64,000 nt of DNA from Candidatus Nanosynbacter sp. HMT-352. GTDB taxonomy: Bacteria > Patescibacteriota > Saccharimonadia > Saccharimonadales > Saccharimonadaceae. The notes beneath the pieces are model-generated. The model saw nothing but the letters and a program-made list of their open reading frames with translations. It did not search any database and was not told the origin of the DNA. The DNA is taken from contig NZ_CP089288.1 of assembly GCF_022819345.1 (NCBI RefSeq), forward strand, positions 496,001-560,000, in the 5' to 3' direction. Both the position numbers and the translations under genes were made by a program. Shown here one piece after another: positions 54,733 through 63,546 of the stretch (position 1 is the stretch's first letter; each line of letters opens with the position of its first letter).

Positions 54733-56046
54733 TTATCCTTCTGGGTGCGCCGTCTGGCGACGACGCGCCCAAATAAGGAATCCTCCGAGAGTCACTAGCG
54801 CGACCGCGCTGGTGACTGCGTCTCTACTTGCACCAGTGATCGCCAGCTTCTTGTGCTGGCGTGCTGGTGCCAGTGTCGCCGACGGCGTGGGCACGGGTGC
54901 CGGTGTCGTCGTCGGATTTGGAGTCGCCGACGGCGTGGGTGTCGGCACCGGTGTTGCCGACGGTGTCGTCGATGGGCTCGGAGTCGGTGTCGGTTCCGGC
55001 GTGGGTGCCGACGGGGTTGGTGTCGGAGCCGGTGTGGGGCTCGTCGACGGGGTCGGCGCGGGTGCCGACGGGCTCGGACTCGGTGCCGGGGTCGGGGTCA
55101 CAGAGGGAGTGGGTGTAGGCTGAGGAGCAGGCGTCGTGCCGTCTCCGTCGGTCCCTCCATTAGCCTTGATCTCGACCGTCTTCTCATAGCGGACGCCATT
55201 GACGGTAGCCACATTCGTGACCGCCTTTGCGCCATCAGGGTTCACCGGATCGGGGGTGTAGGTCACACAGACCTTCGATCCCTCGGGAGCCATCATCTTG
55301 ATGGTCTCGTTGTCAACCTGAGTAGCCGTGACCTTGATAACGGTCTTCGGGTTCCACGTCTCATCCGTAGAGCACGAGACAACATTCGAGAGACGGGTGC
55401 TCTCGTCGTGAATTGTGTACTCAGTGCCAGGCGTGGTGACCCAGCTGATCATCCAAGAGACGGTGTTGTCAGGATTGACCCATCCCGCCTTGAAGTTGTC
55501 GATACTTGCGTAGGGGTAATGCACAGGACCGCAGTCCCTATCGCATGTACCATCACCGTTGCTATCACCGAACGTGACAGACGTCGTCTTGCCATCCAGG
55601 ATGAGATTGGAAGTGTTCTTACCCACTGCCGTTTCCTGAATCCTGGCATTCGCCCACCAGTGACCGGAGACATTAGCCTTATCGGTCATGGAGTCGGGTA
55701 CAGTGGTGACAGTACAGGTGAGCTTGCTGTCGGCAACCTTGCAGTCACCGATCTTCTCGCCGCTGTCGAGCGTGAAGGGGAACTCGGAAGCCCACTTGAG
55801 GTCGATGTTGGCATAGACGGTGAACGTCTGACCAACCTCAAGTTTGTCTGCCGCCCACGTGCCGTTCACAGACACCGTCGAGGTGACGTGAGTACCGGCA
55901 GAGGTGACCTTGGTGATTTCAGCAGTCATGGGGTGGCCATCCGCGTAAGACGGAGCGACCACACCCCCGAAGAGGGACATAGCAAGAATCGCGACGAGGG
56001 TCGCCACGATTGAGACCCCCAGCGGAGTCCTGTTACGGTGGTGCAT
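54733..56046 (-). CDS. LAITG cell-surface protein with Pro/Thr/Ser stalk
   Basis: A 437-residue surface protein: signal peptide (about 1-35, ending PSYADG), two beta-rich Ig-like regions (about 40-180 and 180-300), a stalk of [10 protein letters not shown] repeats (about 305-400), then LAITG, a hydrophobic helix and [11 protein letters not shown]. LAxTG signals are typical of class E sortase substrates in Actinobacteria. GC and codon third positions are far higher than in neighbours, so transfer from a high-GC host is likely. SD AAAGGA. It sits inside the ribosomal protein cluster between rplA and rplJ. Confidence 0.88.
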   Translation of the reverse strand: MHHRNRTPLGVSIVATLVAILAMSLFGGVVAPSYADGHPMTAEITKVTSAGTHVTSTVSVNGTWAADKLEVGQTFTVYANIDLKWASEFPFTLDSGEKIGDCKVADSKLTCTVTTVPDSMTDKANVSGHWWANARIQETAVGKNTSNLILDGKTTSVTFGDSNGDGTCDRDCGPVHYPYASIDNFKAGWVNPDNTVSWMISWVTTPGTEYTIHDESTRLSNVVSCSTDETWNPKTVIKVTATQVDNETIKMMAPEGSKVCVTYTPDPVNPDGAKAVTNVATVNGVRYEKTVEIKANGGTDGDGTTPAPQPTPTPSVTPTPAPSPSPSAPAPTPSTSPTPAPTPTPSAPTPEPTPTPSPSTTPSATPVPTPTPSATPNPTTTPAPVPTPSATLAPARQHKKLAITGASRDAVTSAVALVTLGGFLIWARRRQTAHPEG

Positions 56047-56153
56047 TTTCGCACCATCCTTTCTTTGTTGAGTCAGGTACAGAAGATGTTAAGGTCCTTA
56101 TCCAGCCATGCTGGAAATCAGGAAATCTGAACATCAGCTGCGTGGACTTTACT

Positions 56154-56181
56154 ATTTTATCATAAAAAATGAAAAATGCAA
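56154..56181 (-). promoter_or_regulatory. Promoter of the LAITG gene
   Basis: Minus strand: TTGCAT (56176-56181), 16-base spacer, TAAAAT (56154-56159), giving a leader of about 100 bases. Confidence 0.6.
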
Positions 56182-56190
56182 TAGTAACAC

Positions 56191-56219
56191 AAAAATCCCG
56201 CCAAAATCGACGGGATTTA
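56191..56219 (-). terminator. Terminator of rplA
   Basis: Stem AAATCCCG/CGGGATTT followed by TTGTG on the minus strand. Confidence 0.8.
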
Positions 56220-56238
56220 ATTGCCTGAAATATAAATA

Positions 56239-57246
56239 TTACAGAGAGTTCTCTACTTTAATACCAGGGCCCATAGTTGTGGCAATTGCAACGCTCTTAA
56301 CGTAAACACCCTTTAAGCTGGATGGCTTTTGGGAGTTCAAACTGGTTAAGAATGCGCGTGCGTTTTCTGACAATTTTTCAGCGCCGAATGATACTTTGCC
56401 GATTGACAAGTGAACGATGGCTTGCTTATCAACGCGGTATTCAACTTTTCCGGCTTTTGCTTCAGAAACGGCTTTAGCGACGTCAGTAGCAACGGTGCCA
56501 GACTTTGGATTTGGCATCAAACCGCGTGGACCAAGCAAACGTGCGTATTTACCAAGCTTTGGCATGTACTGTGGAGTTGCGACCAAAATGTCGAAGTTCA
56601 ATTCTTCCTTGTCTAATTGGCTTAGGAATTCTTCATCACCGATGATGTCGGCGCCGGCTTTTTTAGCGGCAGCGTGTTCTGATTCTGGTGCGAAAACAGC
56701 AACGCGAACATCCTTACCTGTACCGTGTGGCAATGCTACAGTTGAGCGAATGTTTTGGTCGGCTTGGCGTGGGTCAACGCCTAAGCGGATGTGGATTTCA
56801 ACGCTAGCGTCGAACTTGACTGGGCTGGTTTCAGTAGCCAATTTCAAAGCTTCGTCTAAGCTGTACAATTTGTTCTTTTCAACGTTTTTTGCAGCGTCTT
56901 GATATTTTTTACCGCGGCGCTCCAAGCGTGGACGAGTAACTGGCTTTGGACCTTTCTTTACGTGAGCTTCAGCGTCGTCTGATTGTGGAGTAGTGTCGCC
57001 AGCTTCCTTGCGAGCTTCCTTCTCTGCTTTTTCAGCAGCTTCGTCAAGAGCTTTTTGGCTACGTTTGCCAGACTTAGCGACAGTAGCTTCGCGCTCAGCA
57101 ACAACGTCTTTGTCTTTGTTGTCGTGAGATTTGCTTTCATTGGTAGCTTCTGCAATTGCTGCTTCAATTTCAGCGATTGTGTTTTTTTCGCTGACTGATA
57201 GTTTTAGTTCTGCTGCTTTTTCTAGCAACTCGGCTTTCTTTGCCAT
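56239..57246 (-). CDS. rplA: Ribosomal protein L1 with N-terminal extension
   Basis: The C-terminal ~230 residues are a normal L1 (VEIHIRLGVDPRQADQNIRSTVALPHGTGK, GLMPNPKSGTVATDV, SIGKVSFGAEKLSENARAF). The first ~100 residues are extra: a small helical SAP/HeH/Rho-N-like repeat (KAELLEKAAELKLSVSEKNTIAEIEAAI), then a charged Lys/Glu/Ala-rich linker. L1 is usually about 230 aa, here 335. SD AAAGGATTTTT. The extra domain could bind nucleic acid. Confidence 0.95.
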   Translation of the reverse strand: MAKKAELLEKAAELKLSVSEKNTIAEIEAAIAEATNESKSHDNKDKDVVAEREATVAKSGKRSQKALDEAAEKAEKEARKEAGDTTPQSDDAEAHVKKGPKPVTRPRLERRGKKYQDAAKNVEKNKLYSLDEALKLATETSPVKFDASVEIHIRLGVDPRQADQNIRSTVALPHGTGKDVRVAVFAPESEHAAAKKAGADIIGDEEFLSQLDKEELNFDILVATPQYMPKLGKYARLLGPRGLMPNPKSGTVATDVAKAVSEAKAGKVEYRVDKQAIVHLSIGKVSFGAEKLSENARAFLTSLNSQKPSSLKGVYVKSVAIATTMGPGIKVENSL

Positions 57247-57375
57247 AAAAATCCTTTCTGTGGTACGAACGGCAATTTGTCATCTTAACAAACCAGCCTC
57301 CCAGCATTGATTGATAATAGTGAAATTATACCATATTTTCAGAGATTGAGGCAAATGTTTGATAAAATAGTAATT

Positions 57376-58656
57376 ATGGATATAACAATTACAAACATAC
57401 AAGCAAGGCAAATTTTAGATTCGCGCGGAAATCCGACGGTTGAGGCGGACGTGACTTTGAGTGACGGTTCGTTCGGTCGTGCGGCTGTTCCGTCTGGCGC
57501 AAGCACTGGCTCTTTCGAGGCTGTTGAGCTTCGGGATGGCGAGTTGGCGTTCGGCGGTAAAGGCGTGCTTCGTGCGGTCGAAAATGTCAATGGTGAGATT
57601 GCGCAGGCTTTGAAGGGTTCTAATCCGTTCGATCAGGTCGCAATTGATGAAAAAATGAAGAGTCTGGATGGTACGCCGAATAAGGCGCGCTTGGGTGCAA
57701 ATGCGATTTTGGCGGTGTCGCTGGCTGTGGCGAAAGCTGCTGCTAAGTCGCGTGGCGTGGAGTTGTATCAATACGTCAATAGCTTAGCTGGAAGTCCTGC
57801 AATGTGCCTGCCGATGCCGATGATCAACGTGATGAACGGCGGTCAGCATGCGTTGGGCGCGACTGATTTTCAGGAATATATGATTATCCCAACTAGCGCG
57901 GCAACTTTCGCGGACGCAGTTCGAATGAGTGCGGAAGTTTTTCACGCGTTGGCAAAAATCCTGAAAGATGAAGGTTATCCTACGACGGTTGGCGATGAAG
58001 GCGGTTACGCTCCTCATGTTAGGAATGGTAATATGGAGCCTATTTTGTTGCTATCTCGCGCCATCGAGCAGGCTGGCTATAAATTAGGCGTGGACTTTGG
58101 TTTTGCATTGGACGTTGCAGCGAGCGAACTTTATAAGGACGGCAAATACAACTTGGCGACTGAACACCGAATTCTGTCGGCTGACGAAATGATTCGCACG
58201 TATAAAGCCCTGTTGGAACGCGTCCCTGTTCTCTCGATTGAAGACGGATTGAACGAAGAAGCTTGGGAAGATTGGGAGAAAATGACGGCTGATTTGGGCA
58301 ATTTTGCGCAATTGGTTGGCGACGATCTTTTGGTGACGAATGTCGAGCGATTGAAGCGCGGAATTGAAGAAAAGGCTGGCAATGCGATCTTAATCAAGCC
58401 GAACCAAATTGGCACATTGACTGAGACAATTCAGGCTGTTTTGATGGCGAAGAATGCTGGCTGGAATACGGTGATGAGCCACCGATCTGGCGAGACGGAG
58501 GACGTAACGATTTCTCACTTGGCGGTCGGTTTGGGTACGGGTCAAATTAAGACTGGCTCGATGTCGCGTTCAGAGCGAATTGCTAAGTATAACGAGCTGC
58601 TGAGAATTGCGGAAAAGCGTCCAGATTTGGAGATTGCACATCCGTTTGTGAAGTAA
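57376..58656 (+). CDS. eno: Enolase
   Basis: Glycolytic 2-phosphoglycerate dehydratase. The 426 residues from ATG 57376 ([26 protein letters not shown]) match the family; an upstream start at 57307 would lie before the -10 TAAAAT (57363-57368), so the leaderless ATG 7 bases after it is preferred. Active-site segments are [51 protein letters not shown] and [11 protein letters not shown] with catalytic Lys in [14 protein letters not shown]. Confidence 0.97.
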   Translation: MDITITNIQARQILDSRGNPTVEADVTLSDGSFGRAAVPSGASTGSFEAVELRDGELAFGGKGVLRAVENVNGEIAQALKGSNPFDQVAIDEKMKSLDGTPNKARLGANAILAVSLAVAKAAAKSRGVELYQYVNSLAGSPAMCLPMPMINVMNGGQHALGATDFQEYMIIPTSAATFADAVRMSAEVFHALAKILKDEGYPTTVGDEGGYAPHVRNGNMEPILLLSRAIEQAGYKLGVDFGFALDVAASELYKDGKYNLATEHRILSADEMIRTYKALLERVPVLSIEDGLNEEAWEDWEKMTADLGNFAQLVGDDLLVTNVERLKRGIEEKAGNAILIKPNQIGTLTETIQAVLMAKNAGWNTVMSHRSGETEDVTISHLAVGLGTGQIKTGSMSRSERIAKYNELLRIAEKRPDLEIAHPFVK

Positions 58657-58663
58657 CTCGCGC

Positions 58664-58700
58664 AAAAAGACTTCCCCATAATTCAGAGGAAGTCTTTTTT
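58664..58700 (+). terminator. Terminator of eno
   Basis: Stem AAAGACTTCC/GGAAGTCTTT followed by T. As a near-palindrome with A's on the other side, it may also stop the converging YrdC transcript. Confidence 0.9.
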
Positions 58701-58730
58701 ATTTGGCGATTTTTGATAATTATTCGAGGA

Positions 58731-59288
58731 TTATCTTCTTAAAAACTCAATTTCCCCGCCCTCGTTGATTCGGACAATTTGTGACGGTTGAGTATCGGCG
58801 ACTTCTCCAGAATCGACATAAATCGGCACTAATTCGTGGAAGTAATTTATCGCTTCGGTGATGTTTTTTGCCGGTTCTTCTCCTGATGGATTTGCACTGG
58901 GCGCGACCAAAAGACCGACGGTTCGAATTAACTCTGCCAACGGAGATTCTGGCACGACTCTGAATGCCAATGTTCCGCCATTTCTCGGAAGATGTGGCAG
59001 GAAATCAGGACTCACTTTGGTGGCGATTGTTGTCGGTCTATTTTTGGAGATTTCTTGATATTTGTGTTTGATCGACGGCGTGAGATTGGGAATGTCGTCA
59101 ATATTTGCAACCAAAATAATGACCGGATTATTCAAGGGGCGCCGCTTAACTTCGTATAATTTCTCGACGGCTTTTTTTGAATTGGCAGCGGCTAATATTC
59201 CATAAATCGTATCAGTTTTAGCAATTATCAATTGCTCATTTTTAAGCGCGGAAATTGCGCTGTCATCTAAAATATTCTTCACAATCAT
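58731..59288 (-). CDS. YrdC/Sua5-family threonylcarbamoyl-AMP synthase
   Basis: A 185-residue protein with the YrdC landmarks KTDTIYGILAAA, YEVKRRPLNNPVIILV, LRxTGGTLAFRVVPESPLAEL-like text (NGGTLAFRVVP) and LVAPSANPSGEEPAKNI. It would make threonylcarbamoyl-AMP for t6A37 in tRNA; the C-terminal Sua5 domain is absent. TAAGAT is 7 bases before ATG. Confidence 0.92.
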   Translation of the reverse strand: MIVKNILDDSAISALKNEQLIIAKTDTIYGILAAANSKKAVEKLYEVKRRPLNNPVIILVANIDDIPNLTPSIKHKYQEISKNRPTTIATKVSPDFLPHLPRNGGTLAFRVVPESPLAELIRTVGLLVAPSANPSGEEPAKNITEAINYFHELVPIYVDSGEVADTQPSQIVRINEGGEIEFLRR

Positions 59289-59310
59289 TTATTACATCTT
59301 ACCATAAAAT

Positions 59311-59333
59311 AACCCCGAGAAGTTCGGGGCTAT
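59311..59333 (-). terminator. Terminator of rplK
   Basis: Stem AGCCCCGA-loop-TCGGGGTT followed by ATTTT on the minus strand. Confidence 0.82.
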
Positions 59334-59352
59334 TTGCTAAAAGTTCTGTAGA

Positions 59353-59778
59353 TTAGTCGACGACTTCAACGCCCATTGAGCGTGCTGATCCGGCGATAAC
59401 TTTCATTGCGCCTTCGATGTCGATTGCGTTCAATTGGTCTTTTTTCGCCTCAGCGATTTCTTGCAATTGTGCGCGAGTAATCTTACCGACCTTGTCCGAG
59501 TGCGGCTTGCCACTGCCCTTTTGGATTCCAGCTTTTTCACGAATCATATCGTCAACTGGTTGACCAAGTGAGTTCCAAGTAAATGTTCGGTCTTCGTAAA
59601 CTTGAATGTGAACAATTACGTCTTTACCCATCATGTCTTTTGTAGCGTCATTGAATGGATTAATAAAGTCCATCATGTTTAGTCCCCACTGACCAAGCGT
59701 TGATCCCACTGGAGGACCTGCTGTTGCTCGACCGGCTGGAATGCGTAATTTCAAATTACCAATAATTTTCTTTGCCAT
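59353..59778 (-). CDS. rplK: Ribosomal protein L11
   Basis: A 141-aa protein of the GTPase centre: KLRIPAGRATAGPPVGSTLGQWGLNMMDFINPFN and the C-terminal rRNA-binding GTARSMG-type end (VIAGSARSMGVEVVD). SD AAGGAAG. Lies behind nusG. Confidence 0.98.
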   Translation of the reverse strand: MAKKIIGNLKLRIPAGRATAGPPVGSTLGQWGLNMMDFINPFNDATKDMMGKDVIVHIQVYEDRTFTWNSLGQPVDDMIREKAGIQKGSGKPHSDKVGKITRAQLQEIAEAKKDQLNAIDIEGAMKVIAGSARSMGVEVVD

Positions 59779-59844
59779 AGTTCTTCCTTATAGTTTGTAG
59801 TGCGTAACTCGAATATTATATCGAAAAATGCTTAAAATTGCAAG

Positions 59845-60390
59845 CTAAACTTTTTTAACCTGCAGGGCGTCCAGCTCGACTGGAGTGTCACGGCCAAACA
59901 TGCTGACCATAATCTTCAAAGTACCCTTAGACGCGTCAATTTCGCTCACGGCGCCATCAAAGCCCTTGAACGGACCGTCGATAATTGAAACAACTTCACC
60001 CTCTGAGAAGTCAATCTGATGCTTTGGCTCTTCAACGCCCATTCGCTTCTTAATCTTCGCAATCTCTTTTTCAGAAACTGGAGTTGGCGTAGTGTCGGCA
60101 CCCACAAATCCCGTAACGCCCGGCGTGTTGCGGATGATGTACCAAGTTTCGTCAGTCAATTTCATCTCAACCAAGACATAGCCTTGGAAAATTTTAGCTT
60201 CAACAATTTTACGCTTACCGTTGCGAATCTGGATCTGCTTTTCCTTTGGCACGATAACGTCAAAAATCTTATCAGCCATATCAACGCCGTTGATTCGCTG
60301 GCGGATTGATTCAGCAACTTTTTCTTCGTAGCCAGAATAGGTATGAATTGCATACCATTGCTGACTATCATCGTATCGTTTTGAACTCAT
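59845..60390 (-). CDS. nusG: Transcription antitermination protein NusG
   Basis: A 181-aa protein: NGN domain (WYAIHTYSGYEEKVAESIRQRI, GYVLVEMKLTDETWYIIRNTPGVTGFVG) and C-terminal KOW domain (SFKGFDGAV-type text PFKGFDGAVSEIDASKGTLKIMVSMFGRDTPVELDA). SD AAAGGAGAG. Placed after secE as usual. Confidence 0.97.
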   Translation of the reverse strand: MSSKRYDDSQQWYAIHTYSGYEEKVAESIRQRINGVDMADKIFDVIVPKEKQIQIRNGKRKIVEAKIFQGYVLVEMKLTDETWYIIRNTPGVTGFVGADTTPTPVSEKEIAKIKKRMGVEEPKHQIDFSEGEVVSIIDGPFKGFDGAVSEIDASKGTLKIMVSMFGRDTPVELDALQVKKV

Positions 60391-60400
60391 AATCTCTCCT

Positions 60401-60730
60401 TTACTTCAAAATTTGGTTAAAGCCCCAGTTAAATGCGGCGTCAAGTAATAAAATCAGAACGACAAACACAAAGGTGAAGATAAGCACCGCCGCTGTCATT
60501 GCCCAAGTTGCTGAGCGGGTTGGCCAGCGAACTAGCTTCAACTCTTCCCAAGCGCCCTTAAAATATCCAATCAATCCACCTTTTTCGTCAGAATTTTTAG
60601 ACGCTTTTGTGGTGATTTTTGTTGATTTATTGATTTTTTTCGCTACAGCTTTTTCTTTTTTTGGCGCGTCGTCGGTAGCCTTGATTCGACGAACCGTAGT
60701 TTTGCTGCTTGCTTTGCCTTTCTGTGCCAT
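60401..60730 (-). CDS. secE: Preprotein translocase subunit SecE with basic N-terminus
   Basis: About 109 residues from ATG 60730 (MAQKGKASSK), which has GGGAG just upstream; a longer frame to 60763 adds residues without SD. The first ~55 residues are Lys/Thr-rich, then the SecE signature YFKGAWEELKLVRWPTRSATW and one membrane helix. Operon with nusG. Confidence 0.93.
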   Translation of the reverse strand: MAQKGKASSKTTVRRIKATDDAPKKEKAVAKKINKSTKITTKASKNSDEKGGLIGYFKGAWEELKLVRWPTRSATWAMTAAVLIFTFVFVVLILLLDAAFNWGFNQILK

Positions 60731-60744
60731 ATTTTCTCCCAATT

Positions 60745-60768
60745 TAAAAAGTCTGTTTTTCACAGACT
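60745..60768 (-). terminator. Terminator/attenuator ahead of secE
   Basis: Stem AGTCTGT/ACAGACT with loop GAAAA then TTTTTAAATT on the minus strand, between the histidine kinase stop and the secE ATG. A CTTGTT-18-TACAAT promoter lies upstream of it, so it may end the kinase transcript or attenuate secE-nusG. Confidence 0.6.
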
Positions 60769-60819
60769 GTCAATAGTCATTGTAATTCATCCGAGTCAAA
60801 AAAACAAGTTGACCGAATA

Positions 60820-62013
60820 TTATTTGTCATTATTTTTGAACTCTTTCAGCTTGAATCCGAACGTCGATCCGTGGTTTAATCGGCTTTCTACCTCAATTTT
60901 ACAGCCCAATTTCTTCGCCAACTTAGCGGAAACGTATAGACCTAATCCCGTGCCTTTCGTCTCGCGAGTTCTATAATCTTCTGCGCGGTAAAACTTGTCG
61001 AAAATTTTTGCCATGTCGGCTTTGCTAATGCCAATTCCCGTGTCAACAACCTTGAAGGTGATTTCGCCAGATTTATTTTTCTTGATTGATAAAGTTATGG
61101 AGCCCTTTTGTGTATATCGAATGGCGTTGGTGATGAAGTTTTGGAGAATTTCTTCCAGATATAGACGAGAAACCTTAACTACGCCAAGTCGCCCGCCGAT
61201 ATCCAAATTGAAAGCCAAACCTTTTTCGCTCGCCTGAGGTGAATATTCGGAATTTATCTGAGCCGCCAACTCTGTTACGTCGATTATTTCTGTTTCATCA
61301 GCCACTCCTCGCTCGGCGCGTGATAATGTGCTGAGGTCGTTGATCATTCGCGCTAAGAATAAAATTTGCTTATGAGATTCGTCGATGGCTTCAGGAATTT
61401 TGCTAGTCATTTTACGCTCGACCAACAATTTGGCGTTACTCAGCGAGCCTTCAGCAATAGCAATTGGCGTGCGTAATTCGTGACTAACTACGCTAATAAA
61501 CTCATCGCGCTCCTCCTCGAGACTCTTCGTCTTCGTAATGTCACGCAAGATAAGTACATATCCGTCCGGCGTCATCTTGTCGCCGCCCTGAACTGGCGCA
61601 AGCGTAACTTCCAGGCGAATATAATCGTCATCTTCGATTTTCATCAGAACGTCGTCGCGCTGGCGAATTGCGGAAGACTTGGTGAGTTCCTTAAAAATGT
61701 CAATCGGCTTTTTATCCGTCGTTTCAAGATTCAGCACCTGACTGATATGTTCGCCGTTAATTCCGCTGTTCGTGTCAATCAAATTAAGTGCCGCCGAATT
61801 GTATGTATTGATAATTCCGTGTTCGTCCGTACTGAGAATTGCGTCGGTAATATTATTGATAAGCGTAATCATTCTTTGGTGCTCGCTGAGGCTTTTTTTA
61901 TCATTTTTATAATCAGATTTATCGCTAATTTCCGACAATATTTTATGTAAAACAATAGCTATAACACCTAAAACAACACTCAGAGTGATCAATAGAAAAA
62001 TTAGCGCCCACAT
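60820..62013 (-). CDS. PAS-domain sensor histidine kinase, orphan
   Basis: A 397-residue kinase with one N-terminal membrane helix (about 2-24) and almost no external part. A PAS domain (about 45-155, NITDAILSTDEHGIINTYNSAAL) precedes the H-box SVVSHELRTPIAIAEGSL, N-box FITNAIRYT and G-boxes DTGIGISKADM and GTGLGLYVSAKLA. No response regulator lies beside it. TATACT is 6 bases before the ATG, so it is leaderless in appearance. It probably senses an intracellular or membrane signal. Confidence 0.94.
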   Translation of the reverse strand: MWALIFLLITLSVVLGVIAIVLHKILSEISDKSDYKNDKKSLSEHQRMITLINNITDAILSTDEHGIINTYNSAALNLIDTNSGINGEHISQVLNLETTDKKPIDIFKELTKSSAIRQRDDVLMKIEDDDYIRLEVTLAPVQGGDKMTPDGYVLILRDITKTKSLEEERDEFISVVSHELRTPIAIAEGSLSNAKLLVERKMTSKIPEAIDESHKQILFLARMINDLSTLSRAERGVADETEIIDVTELAAQINSEYSPQASEKGLAFNLDIGGRLGVVKVSRLYLEEILQNFITNAIRYTQKGSITLSIKKNKSGEITFKVVDTGIGISKADMAKIFDKFYRAEDYRTRETKGTGLGLYVSAKLAKKLGCKIEVESRLNHGSTFGFKLKEFKNNDK

Positions 62014-62043
62014 AGCTAAAGTATAACATAAGCATATACGTTT

Positions 62044-62736
62044 CTATATGTATGGCGAATATTTTTTCAATTCATTTCGGTGCATTTTATAATGCGGGTC
62101 AAATTTGGCAACTTCGTCCCAGAATTTCGTCGAGTGATTCATATGCCTGGTGTGACATAATTCGTGGATAATTACGTAATCAATCAGCTCAAATGGCAAA
62201 TTCATCATTCCGATATTCAAGCTAATCGTCCCAGATGAAGAGCAACTTCCCCAGCGACTTGACGAGTGCGTGATTTTACTCCGAGCAAAAGAAAAGCCGT
62301 GTTCTTCCGCTAAAAACGACAGTCGCCTTGGTAAATATGACTTGGCTTCTTTTCTGAGAGCTGCCAGAATTTTGCTGCGGATAAGTTGTTGGTTTGCGGC
62401 CGATTCGACGGATTCCGCCTCGTTGATTTCTGCCAATATCTGCGTTCCGACGATTTTCGCGCTCGAAGGTTTCGTGGTCGTTTGTATTAATAAATGATGG
62501 CTTTTGCCGATCTGCTGATTCTCCGTATAAGAAAGTTTTTCTCGGTATTGAGAAACTAATTCGCGGATTTGCTTTCGAGAGGTTTTAATCAATGCCTTTG
62601 CAGCCAACAGCGGCGCATATGGCGGCATTGTAATTTGTATTCGTCCGTCTGGCGCAATTTTCAAACTAACAGTTTTCGCCAGGCTGCGTTTTTTAACGAC
62701 AATTTCTCCGAATTCTTCGTCGGTAATAATTGTCAT
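62044..62736 (-). CDS. YgjP/WLM-type (DUF45) metallopeptidase
   Basis: A 230-residue protein with HELCHTRHMNHS as HExxH and a downstream acid region (WDEVAKFDPHYK), plus the family landmarks SSRWGSCSSSGTISLNIGMM and LIDYVIIHEL. DUF45 proteins are often next to restriction or repair genes; here the gene follows an ATPase gene after 2 bases. Physiological role unclear. Confidence 0.9.
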   Translation of the reverse strand: MTIITDEEFGEIVVKKRSLAKTVSLKIAPDGRIQITMPPYAPLLAAKALIKTSRKQIRELVSQYREKLSYTENQQIGKSHHLLIQTTTKPSSAKIVGTQILAEINEAESVESAANQQLIRSKILAALRKEAKSYLPRRLSFLAEEHGFSFARSKITHSSSRWGSCSSSGTISLNIGMMNLPFELIDYVIIHELCHTRHMNHSTKFWDEVAKFDPHYKMHRNELKKYSPYI

Positions 62737-62738
62737 GA

Positions 62739-63281
62739 CTAACCTATGCTAATGCGATTTCCGGCAATTGGGCGGCGTGGAGCTTCTGGGCGACTGGCGC
62801 CGATCTGCTTAAGAACAGTGCGAGCTTGACTGCTTAAGGTGTGACGACCGCTAATCACGACGTAAGATTCGCTGCTGTGCGGCGCTGAGAATTGCTTTAG
62901 TCGTCGTTCGAAAGATTCATCGTTTCCGCCGTAAGCCTTTATCCAGCGATGCTTGGCTGTGGCGGGATCGGTTTGCACCCAAACAAATAGGACTTTATAT
63001 CCATATTCCCTGGCAAGGCGATTGATGCGCATACGATTCGTGCGCTGATCTGTTGATCCGTCCAAAATGACAGTTTGCTTAGTCTTCAAAAATTCTTCCA
63101 AAAGCGATAATGTTGCGTCAGAAATGGTTTTTGTATTGTCCGTAAAAACTTCAAATTGTCGAGAACTTACCACTGGAGAATTGAAAATCTTCGCAAATTC
63201 TACAGCGAATTGTGTCTTCCCTGAACCTGGCGCACCAACCATGGCGATAATATGCGGAAGTGAAGGTGATAAAGGTTTCAT
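62739..63281 (-). CDS. P-loop ATPase/kinase (AAA_33-like)
   Basis: A 180-residue protein with GAPGSGKTQFAVEFAK (Walker A, about 15-30), VILDGSTDQRTNRMRINRLAREYGY and LFVWVQTDPATAKHRW, the pattern of polynucleotide-kinase-like AAA_33 proteins. Probably an operon with the peptidase gene downstream. Substrate unknown. Confidence 0.83.
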   Translation of the reverse strand: MKPLSPSLPHIIAMVGAPGSGKTQFAVEFAKIFNSPVVSSRQFEVFTDNTKTISDATLSLLEEFLKTKQTVILDGSTDQRTNRMRINRLAREYGYKVLFVWVQTDPATAKHRWIKAYGGNDESFERRLKQFSAPHSSESYVVISGRHTLSSQARTVLKQIGASRPEAPRRPIAGNRISIG

Positions 63282-63312
63282 ATTGAGAAATTATAGCAGA
63301 TTTTTGACTAAT

Positions 63313-63341
63313 AAAAAAGATTCTCTTTCAAGCGAGAATCT
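63313..63341 (-). terminator. Terminator of tRNA-Trp
   Basis: Stem AAGATTCTC/GAGAATCTT followed by TTTTTTA on the minus strand; it abuts the encoded CCA. Confidence 0.87.
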
Positions 63342-63418
63342 TGGCAGGAGTGGAGGGACTCGAACCCCCGACACCTGGTTTTGGAGACCAGTGCTCTAGC
63401 CACCTGAGCTACACTCCT
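63342..63418 (-). tRNA. tRNA-Trp (anticodon CCA)
   Basis: Acceptor AGGAGTG/CACTCCT with G73 and encoded CCA, D-arm TAGCTCAGGTGGCTAGAGC, anticodon stem around CTCCAAA (anticodon CCA), T-arm GGGTTCGAGTCCC. Confidence 0.97.
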
Positions 63419-63546
63419 ATAGCAACCATTTTATCACGAATTAGCTTTGTCGCAAATGTTAAAATTGTGAAAAATAAAAAAACTCGTGAAAAAGATCCCA
63501 AAATCTCTTGAAAAAACATAAGCGTAGTTCTACAATTAACTCAGAG

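Noticed and set aside
54900-55110. Tandem DNA repeat array
   Set aside because: The repetition is imperfect and explained by the Pro/Thr/Ser-rich stalk of the surface protein.
54853-56013. A 386-residue Arg/Cys-rich plus-strand frame
   Set aside because: It is antisense to the repeat-rich LAITG gene; composition follows from the Pro/Thr/Ser repeats, with no start signals.
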